This document shows, one piece after another, positions 15,920-24,125 of a DNA stretch of 43,888 bases. Each line of letters starts with the position of its first letter. Position 1 is the stretch's first letter. The stretch spans positions 1 through 43,888 of the forward strand of contig JAEUQF010000349.1 of NCBI GenBank assembly GCA_016789745.1, given 5' to 3'. Source of the DNA: Bryobacterales bacterium. GTDB taxonomy: Bacteria; Acidobacteriota; Terriglobia; Bryobacterales; Bryobacteraceae. The notes under the pieces are model-generated. The model ran no database searches and was not told where the DNA came from. It saw nothing but the letters and a program-made list of their open reading frames with translations. The position numbers were made by a program, and so were the translations under genes.

Positions 15920-16159
15920 CTAGACTTCGTAGAGATATTTAATGTTGTCTTTGAACAGAAATAGGTTCGGCGCGCCTTCGCGCGTGACACGGATGAAGGC
16001 CGCGTCGTAGTACTCGATGGTGCCGTAGACATCGGTGTCGTCATCCAGGCGCACACATACGCGCGTTTGGGATTCAATCAGATGCTTCAGATACTTCGGC
16101 TCTTCCAGCGTCTGTTCAACCGGCTTGGTCTTTTTTTGCGATGGTTCCACGTTGGCCAC
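15920..16159 (-). CDS. Hfq-like (LSm) RNA-binding protein, divergent
   Basis: The 79-residue product starts at GTG 16159 and has a charged N-terminal tail (about 20 residues) before an Sm-like core: LKHLIESQTRVCVRLDDDTDVYGTIEYYDAAFIRV (Sm1 layout) and NLFLFKDNIKYLYE (Sm2 layout). Bacterial Hfq has Y/F-K-H-A-I in Sm2; here it is FKDNI, so the histidine that helps bind the 3' end of RNA is missing. The [KR]-x-x-V-x-V-x-L-x-[ND]-G layout of Sm1 is only partly kept (DDD for NG). It sits eight bases after the VWFA gene and 24 bases before suhB. It probably forms a ring and binds RNA, but a role as classical sRNA chaperone cannot be assumed. Confidence 0.72.
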   Translation of the reverse strand: MANVEPSQKKTKPVEQTLEEPKYLKHLIESQTRVCVRLDDDTDVYGTIEYYDAAFIRVTREGAPNLFLFKDNIKYLYEV

Positions 16160-16167
16160 GCCCCTAG

Positions 16168-17112
16168 CTATTGGGCATCCCCATAATATCCACTACGGGT
16201 GACAGCCCGCAAATCGCGGCGTGTCACATCGACGCGGACGCTATGAAACCGCTCGCGGGTGCGAGGCAGGTTCTTCGGATAGTAGCCGATGAGGTATTGT
16301 GTACGCAGGTCCCGAAGAATGTCGCTGAGGGCCTGATCAAGTTCAGCGCCGACCGACGGCAGGAAGCGCTGGCCGCCGGTGCTGGCGGCGAGCGAGAAGA
16401 GGGCGTTCTCGCCACCGATGTTGCGCCCCGGATCATTGGTGATGGGCATCAGCATGATGGAGTAGATGGGGGCATCGGCCTTGTGGGCGGCCTCCAGGGC
16501 ATCGTGGTAGCGGTAAGTGCTGGTAGTGTCGCCGCCATCGGTGATGACGACGATGACGTGGCGCCCCGGGCGGCCTTCCAAGCTGCGGGCGGCAAACCAA
16601 AGGGCATCGTAGAGGCTGGTGCCGGCTTCGGCTTTGAGCGGCTGCACGCGGCGGTCGATCTGGCCGAGGCGGCGGGTGTAATCCGTATGCTGCTGGACCT
16701 GGTGGTTGAAGGTAAACAGAGCGACTTCGTCGGCGGGATTGCCCTCCTGGATCACGGATTGCACGAACTTCTTAACGGACGCCGTGGCGATCTTCAGGTC
16801 CTTGGAGATGGAGGCGCTGGTGTCCATCAGCAGGGCGATGGACAGTGGCTGTTCGGTGTACTTTTCAAAGACCGCGATGTCCTGGCTGACGCCGTTGTCG
16901 AGGATGGTGAATTCGGCACGGTCGAGGTCGCCCACCAGCCGTCCGTTGAGATCCTTGACAGTGGCCAGCAGGCGCACCAGGCGCACGTCGGAGCGGAAGA
17001 CAACGGGAGGTTCGGACGCAGGCTGCTGGGGCACGGCCAGCGGCAGCACCATCGTGAGGCCCGTGATCAGGAGCGCGGCGTTACCGAATCGTCCCATTCG
17101 CCTTCCACCCAT
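16168..17112 (-). CDS. Exported VWFA domain protein (acidobacterial VWFA-related type)
   Basis: This is a 314-residue exported protein. A signal peptide (about residues 10-30, ending in LAVPQQ) leads into a beta-strand module (FRSDVRLVRLLATVKDLNGRLVGDLDRAEFTILDNG) characteristic of the acidobacterial VWFA-related family. A von Willebrand A domain follows with the MIDAS motif DTSAS (97-101), the later GTSLYDAL threonine region and VITDGGDT. The C-terminal LRTQYLIGYYP and RRDLRAVTRSGYY segments are also typical. Such proteins probably mediate metal-dependent protein contacts on the cell surface or in the periplasm. ATG 17112 and ATG 17097 are both possible, the latter having a GGAAGG three bases upstream. 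Either start lies inside the moaD-moaE gene end, showing close packing. Confidence 0.9.
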   Translation of the reverse strand: MGGRRMGRFGNAALLITGLTMVLPLAVPQQPASEPPVVFRSDVRLVRLLATVKDLNGRLVGDLDRAEFTILDNGVSQDIAVFEKYTEQPLSIALLMDTSASISKDLKIATASVKKFVQSVIQEGNPADEVALFTFNHQVQQHTDYTRRLGQIDRRVQPLKAEAGTSLYDALWFAARSLEGRPGRHVIVVITDGGDTTSTYRYHDALEAAHKADAPIYSIMLMPITNDPGRNIGGENALFSLAASTGGQRFLPSVGAELDQALSDILRDLRTQYLIGYYPKNLPRTRERFHSVRVDVTRRDLRAVTRSGYYGDAQ

Positions 17113-17786
17113 ATTTCCCCGTCTTCAAAGTACTCCTTCTTCCAGATGGGCACCAGCCGCTTCAGGCGGTTGATGGCTTCAAGCGAGGCATCGTACGCTG
17201 GGCGGCGGTGCGGGCTGGTAACGGCAATGACGACGCTGGCCTCGCCGATCTCCATTTTGCCCAGCCGGTGCACGATGCCGATGCGGCTGACAGGATGCGA
17301 GGCGGCAATCTCGCGCCCGATGCGCGCCATCACTTCGATGGCCATGGCTTCGTAGCATTCGTAGTCCAGGTAGCGTGTGGAGCGGCCCTTGGAGTTGTTG
17401 CGCACGACGCCCTCGAAGGTGAGGACGGCTCCATCCAGACCCTGCAGCAGGCGGGCTTTCAAGGCGCGATCGTCGATTGGGTCACGGGTGAGCGCGAAGA
17501 AATGACCGGCCGCATCCGCGATCTGGTGTGTGAAACCGCCCGTGCCGCCGCTGACCGGAGGAAGAAACGCCACTTCGTCGCCATCGGCAAGCAGTTGTTC
17601 GCGAGCCGCGAAGGAGCGGTTATGGGCCAGAACGATGCTGCGGGAGTAGTCGGCGAGCTTGGGGAACTGCCCGGCATAGTGGTCCCAAACGGTCTGGAGC
17701 GAACTGCCGGAGGGAAGCTCGATCTGCTGTTGGGCAACCCCAGCCAGGTCCTTCAGCATGCCGAAGAACAGAACTTGGACGCGCAC
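17067..17786 (-). CDS. Fused molybdopterin synthase, MoaD-MoaE
   Basis: Molybdopterin synthase inserts two sulfurs into precursor Z during molybdenum cofactor synthesis. It is normally two proteins; here one 239-residue chain carries both. Residues 1-85 are a MoaD ubiquitin-like domain (VRVQVLFFGMLKDLAGVA to EVAFLPPVSGG), followed after a short link by MoaE (about 95-239, with EGVVRNNSKGRSTRYLDYECYEAMA, RIGIVHRLGKMEIGEASVVIAVTSPHR and WKKEYFEDGEIWVEGEW). GTG at 17786 is chosen because it precisely precedes the MoaD strand; the frame is open further upstream but without family similarity. The Gly-Gly that must be thiocarboxylated is internal (PVSGGTGG), so proteolytic release after the first Gly-Gly is expected, as reported for the mycobacterial MoaX fusion. 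No other moa gene lies in the window. Confidence 0.92.
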   Translation of the reverse strand: MRVQVLFFGMLKDLAGVAQQQIELPSGSSLQTVWDHYAGQFPKLADYSRSIVLAHNRSFAAREQLLADGDEVAFLPPVSGGTGGFTHQIADAAGHFFALTRDPIDDRALKARLLQGLDGAVLTFEGVVRNNSKGRSTRYLDYECYEAMAIEVMARIGREIAASHPVSRIGIVHRLGKMEIGEASVVIAVTSPHRRPAYDASLEAINRLKRLVPIWKKEYFEDGEIWVEGEWDDSVTPRS

Positions 17787-17930
17787 AAATACCAGACTAG
17801 CAGACGTATGCGGGGCAAACCGGTTTCCAGAGGGTGGTGAAAAAGCTACGCTTTGCGGCGGAGATTTGTTGGAAAAGGGTGAGTTGTTTTGGGCGATTTC
17901 CGCGCACTTGGAGATAGGAGGGAAAGGAAG

Positions 17931-18164
17931 ATGACAGCCGAACGGTGGCGGGAGGTGGAGGAGGCGTTTCACGGAGCGCTGGATCAGCCGGAAGAGCTGC
18001 GGGCGGCGTGGCTGGAGACGGCATGTGGGGACGATACCGGGCTGTTGGCGGAAGTACGGGCGCTGCTGCAGGCGAATCTGAATACGGAGCTCGCCTTCGA
18101 GCGGGAGATCCGGCGGACAGCGGCGATGTTGTTGTTGTCGTTTGGAATGACTCGGCCGGCTTAG
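17931..18164 (+). pseudogene. Orphan N-terminal extension of a Ser/Thr protein kinase
   Basis: The 77-residue frame starting at ATG 17931 (AGGAGG about ten bases upstream) reads MTAERWREVEEAFHGALDQ, then RAAWLETACGDDTGLLAEVRALLQAN. This is the same N-terminal module that opens the full kinase at 33265-35982 (MNERFAQVEELFESAL, then RDEVLSLLEF). The kinase catalytic domain that should follow is absent: after LLQAN the sequence changes to an unrelated tail and stops, overlapping the convergent lipoprotein gene by four bases. It is most likely a truncated kinase gene. A short functional relic that binds kinase partners cannot be excluded, as the frame and ribosome-binding site are intact. Confidence 0.7.
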
Positions 18165-18631
18165 CGGTTTCGCATAAGGGGAAAGACGAACATGTGGCCG
18201 GCGCGTTCCATGGCGGCGCCTTTGAGGGCCTCGGCACGGAGGGCCACCTGGTTGGACTCCTCGGTGGGAAAGGGCACCGGTTTGACGGGGCGCACCTCGC
18301 CCTTGCGGTCGATGTGGAACTGCTTTTCGGTCGTCCTATCGCGGAACTGACGGAAGGAGAACAGCTTTCCCTCGACGTAGTAATAGCGTTTGCGAAGGTC
18401 TTCGCCGGGCTTGGGCAGCTCTTCGACCATCTGCAGATCCATCTGCTGGAAGTAGGCAGTGAAGGGCGATTCTTCGCCGGACGGTTCCTTGAGGCGGCCG
18501 GGCACCTGGCGGAGGGAGTTCATGTTGGCTTCGATGGAGGTGGCGCGGCCGAGGGCGGCGCTACGGCGCTCGCAGGCCGGCAGGGTAAGGAAAGCTGGGA
18601 GGCAGATGACCCAGAGAAGACGAAGGCGCAT
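18161..18631 (-). CDS. Small lipoprotein of unknown function
   Basis: The 156-residue product begins MRLRLLWVICLPAFLTLPACERRS, a signal peptide with lipobox LPAC, so it is probably lipidated at Cys20 and anchored in the envelope. The mature part is polar, with a KRYYYVEGKLFSFRQF strand pair and a CERR motif at the new N-terminus; no known domain was recognised. AGGAGG three bases upstream of ATG 18631 fixes the start. It lies 24 bases downstream of the CpaE-like gene on the same strand and may be co-transcribed, but nothing in the sequence ties it to pilus assembly. Confidence 0.72.
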   Translation of the reverse strand: MRLRLLWVICLPAFLTLPACERRSAALGRATSIEANMNSLRQVPGRLKEPSGEESPFTAYFQQMDLQMVEELPKPGEDLRKRYYYVEGKLFSFRQFRDRTTEKQFHIDRKGEVRPVKPVPFPTEESNQVALRAEALKGAAMERAGHMFVFPLMRNR

Positions 18632-18655
18632 CTACCTCCTATTGTAGCCGGGCGC

Positions 18656-19840
18656 TTACTGGCTGGCGCGCTGCTCGGTGGGAAAGAAGCGATCGAGGAA
18701 GCCGAGGATGCCGGGGGTTTTGGCTTTCTCCGGCGCCCCCATCAAGTCGAAAGCCAGATTCTGGAAGGCGCGGCCGAGCGGGCCCTGGGTGATAACGCCC
18801 TGGCCGCGGCGGAGGGCCTGCTGCATGAGGGTGTAATGGTTGGGCAGCGCGGCCAGGATGGGACGTCCGAGGGCGGCTTCGACGTTGCTGCGGGTGAGCG
18901 GCGCGGAGGCATCCTGGCGATTCAGGACAACCTGGACCCGTTCACCGAGTCCAAGGCGGTCCAGGGCTTCCAGGCTGCGGCCGGCCATGTAGACCGAGGT
19001 GACTTCCGGGGTGGTGACAAGCAGGATGTTGCGGGACATGCGGAGGGCCTCGTAAGAGCAGCGATCGCCCATGCCGGGCAGGTCGACGCAGACGGCGCTG
19101 TAGTGATCGCGGGCGTAGCCGAGGATAGTGGCGGTACGCGCGGCCGAGACCTGGCGTTCCGGATCAGGGAAGCCGGCGCGGAGCACATCCATGCCGCCGA
19201 CCTTGGTAACCATGCGCTCCCAGATATCGAGGTCCAGCCGTTCGGCATACTCCATGACATCGCGGATCGTGAAGCCGTTGGAGAGATTGAGGAGGAAATC
19301 AAGGCTGCCGCTATAGAGGTCGAGATCGAGCAGGGCGACCTTGGAACCGGGCCGGGCGGCGAGGGCCGTCGCGGTGTTGGCACAGATGGTGGAAGCGCCG
19401 ACGCCGGGCTTGGCGGGCAGGAAGGTGAACAGCGGGAAGAGATTCTCTTCACCCTTGACCTGGCAGTGGGCCGGTACGACTTCGAGTGCGGTGCGGACTT
19501 CGACGACAGTGAGCGGGCGCGAGATGTAGTCGCGGACGCCGCAGCGCATGGCGGGCACCAGCGTGCTGGTATCACCCTGCGGTCCAACGCCGATGACGTA
19601 GGTATTGGGGGAGAGGCTGAGGATACGGCTGGTGAGTTGGGAGGCGGCATGGATGTCACTGACATCCAGGAAACAGAAGGCCGGCCGTTTGTTTTCGACC
19701 GTGGCCTCGATTTCTGCGGTGGCGCGCAGGGGGATGGAAGGCGCCACCAGGTGGATATCTTCAATCTGCGAGACAACGCGCGCCAGCTCCGACCGCAGTG
19801 CCGGATCGTTGCTAATAATCAGCCCGCTCAGCTTCATCAT
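18656..19840 (-). CDS. CpaE/MinD-like ATPase with N-terminal receiver-like domain
   Basis: This 394-residue protein has the two-part CpaE layout known from Flp/tad pilus loci. The N-terminal receiver-like fold (about 1-125) keeps one central acidic residue in CFLDVSD (Asp59) but lacks full phosphorylation-site chemistry. The C-terminal SIMIBI ATPase has a deviant Walker A KPGVGAST (144-151), retaining the signature Lys144, with Ala where the P-loop lysine would be, as often in CpaE; then LLDLDLYSGSLDFLL and CVDLPGMGD. CpaE proteins position pilus machinery at cell poles. ATG at 19840 or 19837 follows an AGGAG; the frame upstream is not conserved. No other pilus gene lies beside it, so the pilus role is inferred. 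Confidence 0.85.
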   Translation of the reverse strand: MMKLSGLIISNDPALRSELARVVSQIEDIHLVAPSIPLRATAEIEATVENKRPAFCFLDVSDIHAASQLTSRILSLSPNTYVIGVGPQGDTSTLVPAMRCGVRDYISRPLTVVEVRTALEVVPAHCQVKGEENLFPLFTFLPAKPGVGASTICANTATALAARPGSKVALLDLDLYSGSLDFLLNLSNGFTIRDVMEYAERLDLDIWERMVTKVGGMDVLRAGFPDPERQVSAARTATILGYARDHYSAVCVDLPGMGDRCSYEALRMSRNILLVTTPEVTSVYMAGRSLEALDRLGLGERVQVVLNRQDASAPLTRSNVEAALGRPILAALPNHYTLMQQALRRGQGVITQGPLGRAFQNLAFDLMGAPEKAKTPGILGFLDRFFPTEQRASQ

Positions 19841-20013
19841 GAATGCGATTTTTCTCCTGGCCCAGGATGCCGTTTTGGGCGGTGGGGCAACAATGGTGCA
19901 CTGGTACCCAAATCGGGCGGACGGCGGTACTTCCCACGGCAAGACGCGTTCTAGTACGATGGGCGCGGCATTCGCTTGAGAACTATTCCCGGTATGCTAG
20001 GGAGAAAGCGGTT

Positions 20014-22092
20014 ATGCGTCTCACTACCCTATTGTTCGCGGTGTCGTATTGTGCCCTCTTGTCGGCACAGGATTTCGGAAACATTCTGGCGACGGCCAGC
20101 CGGCAATCGGATCGCAACGCGCGGGTAACGGCAGTGCGGCTGCGCTGCTACCCCCAGGACTGCCGTGTGCGGCCGTTGGAAAACATGGTGCTGCAGGCGG
20201 TTGTGGAGGGAGAAGTGATGGTCTCGGGCTCGAGCGATCCGCGCAAAGGGCGCATCCGGCGGCCACCCGGACCGGCCAAGGTGCTGGAGGCCGATGGCGG
20301 CTTCGTCACCAAGCCATTCAAGTTCCAGGGCAGCGAAGGCAACCAGGCGGAGAACTTCGTCGACGGCAGCGGCACCTTCGGCTCCATTTTCGGCAAGGTC
20401 ACACAGGATTACCTGCTGCAGGACTCGTTTGTCTACGCGGCGCCGGAGAAGGCCGGCGAGTACACCGTAGAGAGCGTGACCGAAGGCATCAAGGCGACGG
20501 TGAAGATTAAGGTAGACCCTACCGCGCCTTCCACCAAGGTGATTGAGGAGTACACCTTCCCCGCCGAGAGCCATGGCGACGAGCCCTACCGGGCGCTGGC
20601 CGAAAAATGGGCGCCGGTGTTCGCGCAGGAGACCTGGTGGGATCCGAAGGCCGACATGCTGGCGCGCTTTGATCTGGACAACGACTGGATTGGCGACAAC
20701 AACTGGGACAACGCGCCGAAGGGGAGTTCGCAGGCTTATATCTACTACCAGGTGTTTGAGACCGCGACGCACTGGTTTGTGATCTACAACGGCTTCCACC
20801 CGCGGGACTATTCCGATAAGTGCCTGATCGGCAGTTGCCACGAGAATGACAACGAGGGGATGATTCTCACCATCCAGCGCGACGGAAGCGAGTTCGGCAA
20901 GCTGGTGGTGATGCAGACGCTGGCGCACGACGTGATCCACAACTACACCAACGAACGCGGCGTTCGTCCGGGTGTGCATTCGGTGGCGGGCTCGATCGAG
21001 TTTCAAGACGGGCGGCCGGTGGTATTCATCGAAGCGGGTGGGCATGGCATGTACGGAACGACCTCGGGCCAATATGCGCGCTACAACCTGGCCGGCGACG
21101 CCTTCACGCTGGGCACTGGGATTACGTATGTGTACAAAGGGGCGGCGGAGCGGCCGAAGCATCTGAACGACCGCAAGGTCGGCTACGACCTGCTGCCAAT
21201 GTTGAGCCATTGGTGGGCGCGGGCGGGCAGTGACCAGAACCAGCGGATGTTCGATGTGTATCAGCCGTACGCGCCGGTGGGCGGACGGCCGGGAGCGGCG
21301 CTGGCGCGGATGGGGACGACCTTCTATGGGCGGAAAGAGGCGGCCAATAAGGCAAAGCCGTTCTGGGGCTGGCACGATAACAAGACTTTGAAGGCGAAGG
21401 AGCTGGCGGTGGGGCAGTGGGGATTGGATCCGGCGTATGCCTTGACGCGGATGCTGAAATTGCCGGCGGAGATGCCGGTGGCGCTGGACTACACGTATAA
21501 CCCCTATTTAGGGGTAGGCGCGGTGGCCGCGGCGAGTGCACCGCCGCAGGTGATGACAACGGCTCCGGCGGTAACGACGACTCCCACGGCTCCGGCAGCC
21601 GGAGGGAACACGACGGCGCAGGTGCAGGGGGTATTGCCGACGACATTGCCGGGCGGGACGGCGCCGGTGGCCCAGCCTTCGCAGCCAGTGCAGGAACAGC
21701 CGCAACCGGCAAGCGGCGGGGTATTGCCGACGCTGGGCGGGACGGCGGCCCCGGCGGCAACGACGACGCCCACGGCTCCGGCACAGGCTCCGGTGGCGGC
21801 CGGTTGGGTAGATGTGGAGGCGTCGGTGGATGGTTCGGTGATTTTCCACGTTACGCCGGGCGGGGTGACCGTGGAGGTGCTGAGCGGAGGCCCGGTGGCG
21901 CAGCAGAAGGTGGAGCAGAGCGGCGCGATGCCGGTGTCGGCGTCCGGGTTGAAATTCCGCGTGGAAAAGAAGCTGGGGCGCGGGACGGTGAAGCAGGTGG
22001 AGACGGCGGCGGGCGACATTGCCACCATTCGGGTGGATGATTCAAAGAAGGGCGCGGACCGGCACCAGTTCCGGCTGCACTGGAATCCGTAG
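20014..22092 (+). CDS. Exported Vps62-like protein with repeat linker
   Basis: The 692-residue product starts at ATG 20014 with AGGGAGAAAG upstream and a signal peptide (MRLTTLLFAVSYCALLSAQ). Residues about 30-170 are a beta-rich N-terminal part with Cys pairs. The central part resembles Vps62-type proteins: YRALAEKWAPVFAQE, NNWDNAPKGSSQAYIYYQVFE, HWFVIYNGFHPRDY, a HENDNEGMILTIQRDG motif, and VFIEAGGHG. In fungi and plants this domain occurs in vacuolar and cell-surface proteins with no defined activity. A low-complexity T/P/A-rich linker with internal repeats (residues 510-600) leads to a C-terminal beta domain ending DRHQFRLHWNP. It heads an operon with the next two genes (gaps of three and five bases), all exported. 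Confidence 0.78.
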   Translation: MRLTTLLFAVSYCALLSAQDFGNILATASRQSDRNARVTAVRLRCYPQDCRVRPLENMVLQAVVEGEVMVSGSSDPRKGRIRRPPGPAKVLEADGGFVTKPFKFQGSEGNQAENFVDGSGTFGSIFGKVTQDYLLQDSFVYAAPEKAGEYTVESVTEGIKATVKIKVDPTAPSTKVIEEYTFPAESHGDEPYRALAEKWAPVFAQETWWDPKADMLARFDLDNDWIGDNNWDNAPKGSSQAYIYYQVFETATHWFVIYNGFHPRDYSDKCLIGSCHENDNEGMILTIQRDGSEFGKLVVMQTLAHDVIHNYTNERGVRPGVHSVAGSIEFQDGRPVVFIEAGGHGMYGTTSGQYARYNLAGDAFTLGTGITYVYKGAAERPKHLNDRKVGYDLLPMLSHWWARAGSDQNQRMFDVYQPYAPVGGRPGAALARMGTTFYGRKEAANKAKPFWGWHDNKTLKAKELAVGQWGLDPAYALTRMLKLPAEMPVALDYTYNPYLGVGAVAAASAPPQVMTTAPAVTTTPTAPAAGGNTTAQVQGVLPTTLPGGTAPVAQPSQPVQEQPQPASGGVLPTLGGTAAPAATTTPTAPAQAPVAAGWVDVEASVDGSVIFHVTPGGVTVEVLSGGPVAQQKVEQSGAMPVSASGLKFRVEKKLGRGTVKQVETAAGDIATIRVDDSKKGADRHQFRLHWNP
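21573..21783 (+). repeat. Imperfect direct repeats in the Pro/Thr-rich linker
   Basis: A 25-base unit (starting AACGACGACTCCCACGGCTC) at 21573-21597 recurs at 21759-21783 with one mismatch, 186 bases apart; both copies keep the same reading frame and encode TTTPTAPA. A second unit encoding GVLPT and GGTA-like residues recurs 90 bases apart (21627 and 21717 region). These are in-frame segmental duplications inside a flexible linker of the exported Vps62-like protein, typical of disordered spacers. They are not mobile elements. Confidence 0.65.
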
Positions 22093-22095
22093 GCG

Positions 22096-24120
22096 ATGTG
22101 GCGGCTGAATTTACTGGCTGTGGTGTTCGCCGGGTTTGCGGCGGCGCAGCCACTGGCAGGAACGAAGGTGCTGGAGGGCCCGGTGGATGGCGCCGCGCTG
22201 GTGGTGGAGAGTATCCACCGGTATCTGGACGGATACCAGAAGCCGGCGGGGAGGCCCTCGCGGGAACGGCTGGCGTACATTCTGGGGGCGACCGAGAAGC
22301 GAACGAGCCGGGACTTCGAGAGGCTGGCCACACGCGGCGGCGTGAGCAACGTGCGCTGGGAAGTGTTTCCCGACCTGCATGGTGAAGGCCTGCTGGTAGA
22401 GCCCGCGGCAAAGCCGCAGCTGCGACTGGTGTATCTGCCCGATGCCGATGGTGTGCTGGAGGCGGAGGCAGCGCGGTTTGCGCGAGCCGGGGTGCAGGTG
22501 ATCGTGCCGCAGTTGATGGACCGTCGCGACCAGTTATCCGGGGCACCGGCCTGGGGCAGAATGACCAACATGCCGCATCGCGAGTTTCTGTGGCGGATCC
22601 TGTATCCGCTGGGCAGAACGGTGATTGGCGTGGAGGTGCAGAAGACGCTGGCGGCGGTGGACTGGCTGAGCCGGCAGGAGCCGCAGGTGCCGGTGGCGGT
22701 GGCCGGGTACGGTGAGGGCGGGCTGATCGCGATGTATGCGGCGGCGCTGGATGATCGCATCGGCCAGGTGATGGTGAGCGGGGCCTTCGGGCCACGCGAA
22801 AAACTGATCTCGAAAGAGCCGGTCTACCGCGACACCTGGGGGCTGCTGCCGGATTATACCGATCGGGCCGTTGCCGGAATGATTGCACCGCGAAAGCTGA
22901 TTGTCGATCTGACACCGGGACCCGGGGTGCAGCCGCCGGCGGAGAAACTGCCGCTGCGCGGGGCGGCACCTTTCGGCGCGCTGGCTCCGGTGAGCGAGGC
23001 GGAGGTTCGCCAGGCAGCGCAAGGTACGCATGCGGTGGTCAGCAAGGATGGCTGGAAGGAATTGTTGGGCGCTTCCCTGCCCCCGGCCGCAGCCGGCGCA
23101 ACGGGCGACGAGCGGCGATTCGAGCGTCAGTTTCAGGAGATTATCGGCTACTCGCGGCGGCTGATTCGGGAGTCCGCGGCGGCCCGGGAGAAGCTCTGGA
23201 AGACAGTAGGTACCGAAGCCATGCGAGACCGGATCTGGCGCGACATGATCGGGCGCCTGCCGGATCCGAACGTGCCGGTGAATGCGCGGACTCGGCTGCT
23301 GTTCGATCAGCCTAAGTTCCGGGGATATGAGGTGGTTATGGATGTCTGGGGCGGCGTCCCGGCGTATGGCTACCTGCTGGTCCCCAAAGATATCAAACCA
23401 GGCGAACGGCGTCCGGTGGTGGTCTGCCAGCATGGGTTGGAAGGCCGCCCCAAAGATGTGGCTGATCCCAGTGTCAACGGCATCTACAAGCAGTTCGCGG
23501 TGAAGTTGGCCGAAGAAGGCTTTGTGACGTTCGCGCCGCAGAATGCGTATGTGGGGGCCGACCGGTTCCGCCAGATCAACCGTAAGGCGCACGCCTGGGG
23601 GTTGACGCAGTTTGCGTTTATCACCGGCCAGCACCAGCGGATTCTGGAATGGCTGGGCGGGCTAGAGTTTGTCGATGCGAAACGCATCGGCTTCTACGGG
23701 CTGTCGTACGGTGGGTTTACGGCCATGCGTGTGCCGGCGCTGCTGCCGCAGTATGCGCTTTCGATCTCCTCGGGCAACTTCACCGAGTGGGTGTGGAAGG
23801 TGGCGTCGCTCGATGCTCCCTATGTGTATCCGTTGACCGGCGAGTATGACATTCCGGAGTTCAACTTCGCTCACCTGACGAACCACTTCGAACAGGCGAC
23901 GCTGATTTACCCGCGGCCGTTCATGGTGGAGCGCGGGCATCGCGATGGGGTGTCGTGGGATGAGTGGGTGGCGTTCGAGTATGCGAAGGTGTTCCGGCAC
24001 TACTCGCAGAACGGCGTGAAAGAGAAGACCGAGATTGAGTATTTTGACGGCCCTCATGAGATTCATGGCGTGGGGACCGTGGCATTTTTGAAGCGCTGGC
24101 TGGGACCGGTGCGCAACTGA
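22096..24120 (+). CDS. Exported tandem alpha/beta hydrolase (dienelactone-hydrolase/acetyl-xylan-esterase-like)
   Basis: This 674-residue exported protein has two alpha/beta-hydrolase domains. After a signal peptide (residues 1-19, LAVVFAGFAAAQ) domain 1 (about 85-330) has the strand-turn-helix elbow as GYGEGG (204-209), with Glu207 where the nucleophilic Ser would be. Domain 2 (about 395-674) has a complete elbow GLSYGG (535-540, Ser537), an oxyanion-strand HGLEG (446-450) and a late PHEIHG (653-658) carrying the probable catalytic His. So only the second domain looks catalytic, probably on an ester; the first may have become structural. It starts three bases after the preceding stop and is followed by the Rid-like gene five bases on, so the three genes are co-expressed. 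Confidence 0.87.
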   Translation: MWRLNLLAVVFAGFAAAQPLAGTKVLEGPVDGAALVVESIHRYLDGYQKPAGRPSRERLAYILGATEKRTSRDFERLATRGGVSNVRWEVFPDLHGEGLLVEPAAKPQLRLVYLPDADGVLEAEAARFARAGVQVIVPQLMDRRDQLSGAPAWGRMTNMPHREFLWRILYPLGRTVIGVEVQKTLAAVDWLSRQEPQVPVAVAGYGEGGLIAMYAAALDDRIGQVMVSGAFGPREKLISKEPVYRDTWGLLPDYTDRAVAGMIAPRKLIVDLTPGPGVQPPAEKLPLRGAAPFGALAPVSEAEVRQAAQGTHAVVSKDGWKELLGASLPPAAAGATGDERRFERQFQEIIGYSRRLIRESAAAREKLWKTVGTEAMRDRIWRDMIGRLPDPNVPVNARTRLLFDQPKFRGYEVVMDVWGGVPAYGYLLVPKDIKPGERRPVVVCQHGLEGRPKDVADPSVNGIYKQFAVKLAEEGFVTFAPQNAYVGADRFRQINRKAHAWGLTQFAFITGQHQRILEWLGGLEFVDAKRIGFYGLSYGGFTAMRVPALLPQYALSISSGNFTEWVWKVASLDAPYVYPLTGEYDIPEFNFAHLTNHFEQATLIYPRPFMVERGHRDGVSWDEWVAFEYAKVFRHYSQNGVKEKTEIEYFDGPHEIHGVGTVAFLKRWLGPVRN

Positions 24121-24125
24121 GGAGG

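Noticed and set aside
17945..19954. Plus-strand open frame of 669 codons
   Set aside because: It runs opposite the lipoprotein and CpaE-like genes and through the kinase fragment in another frame; composition is Gly/Ala/Glu shadow type.
20029..21375. Minus-strand open frame of 448 codons
   Set aside because: Antisense to the Vps62-like gene, which has a ribosome-binding site and signal peptide; no domain in the antisense product.
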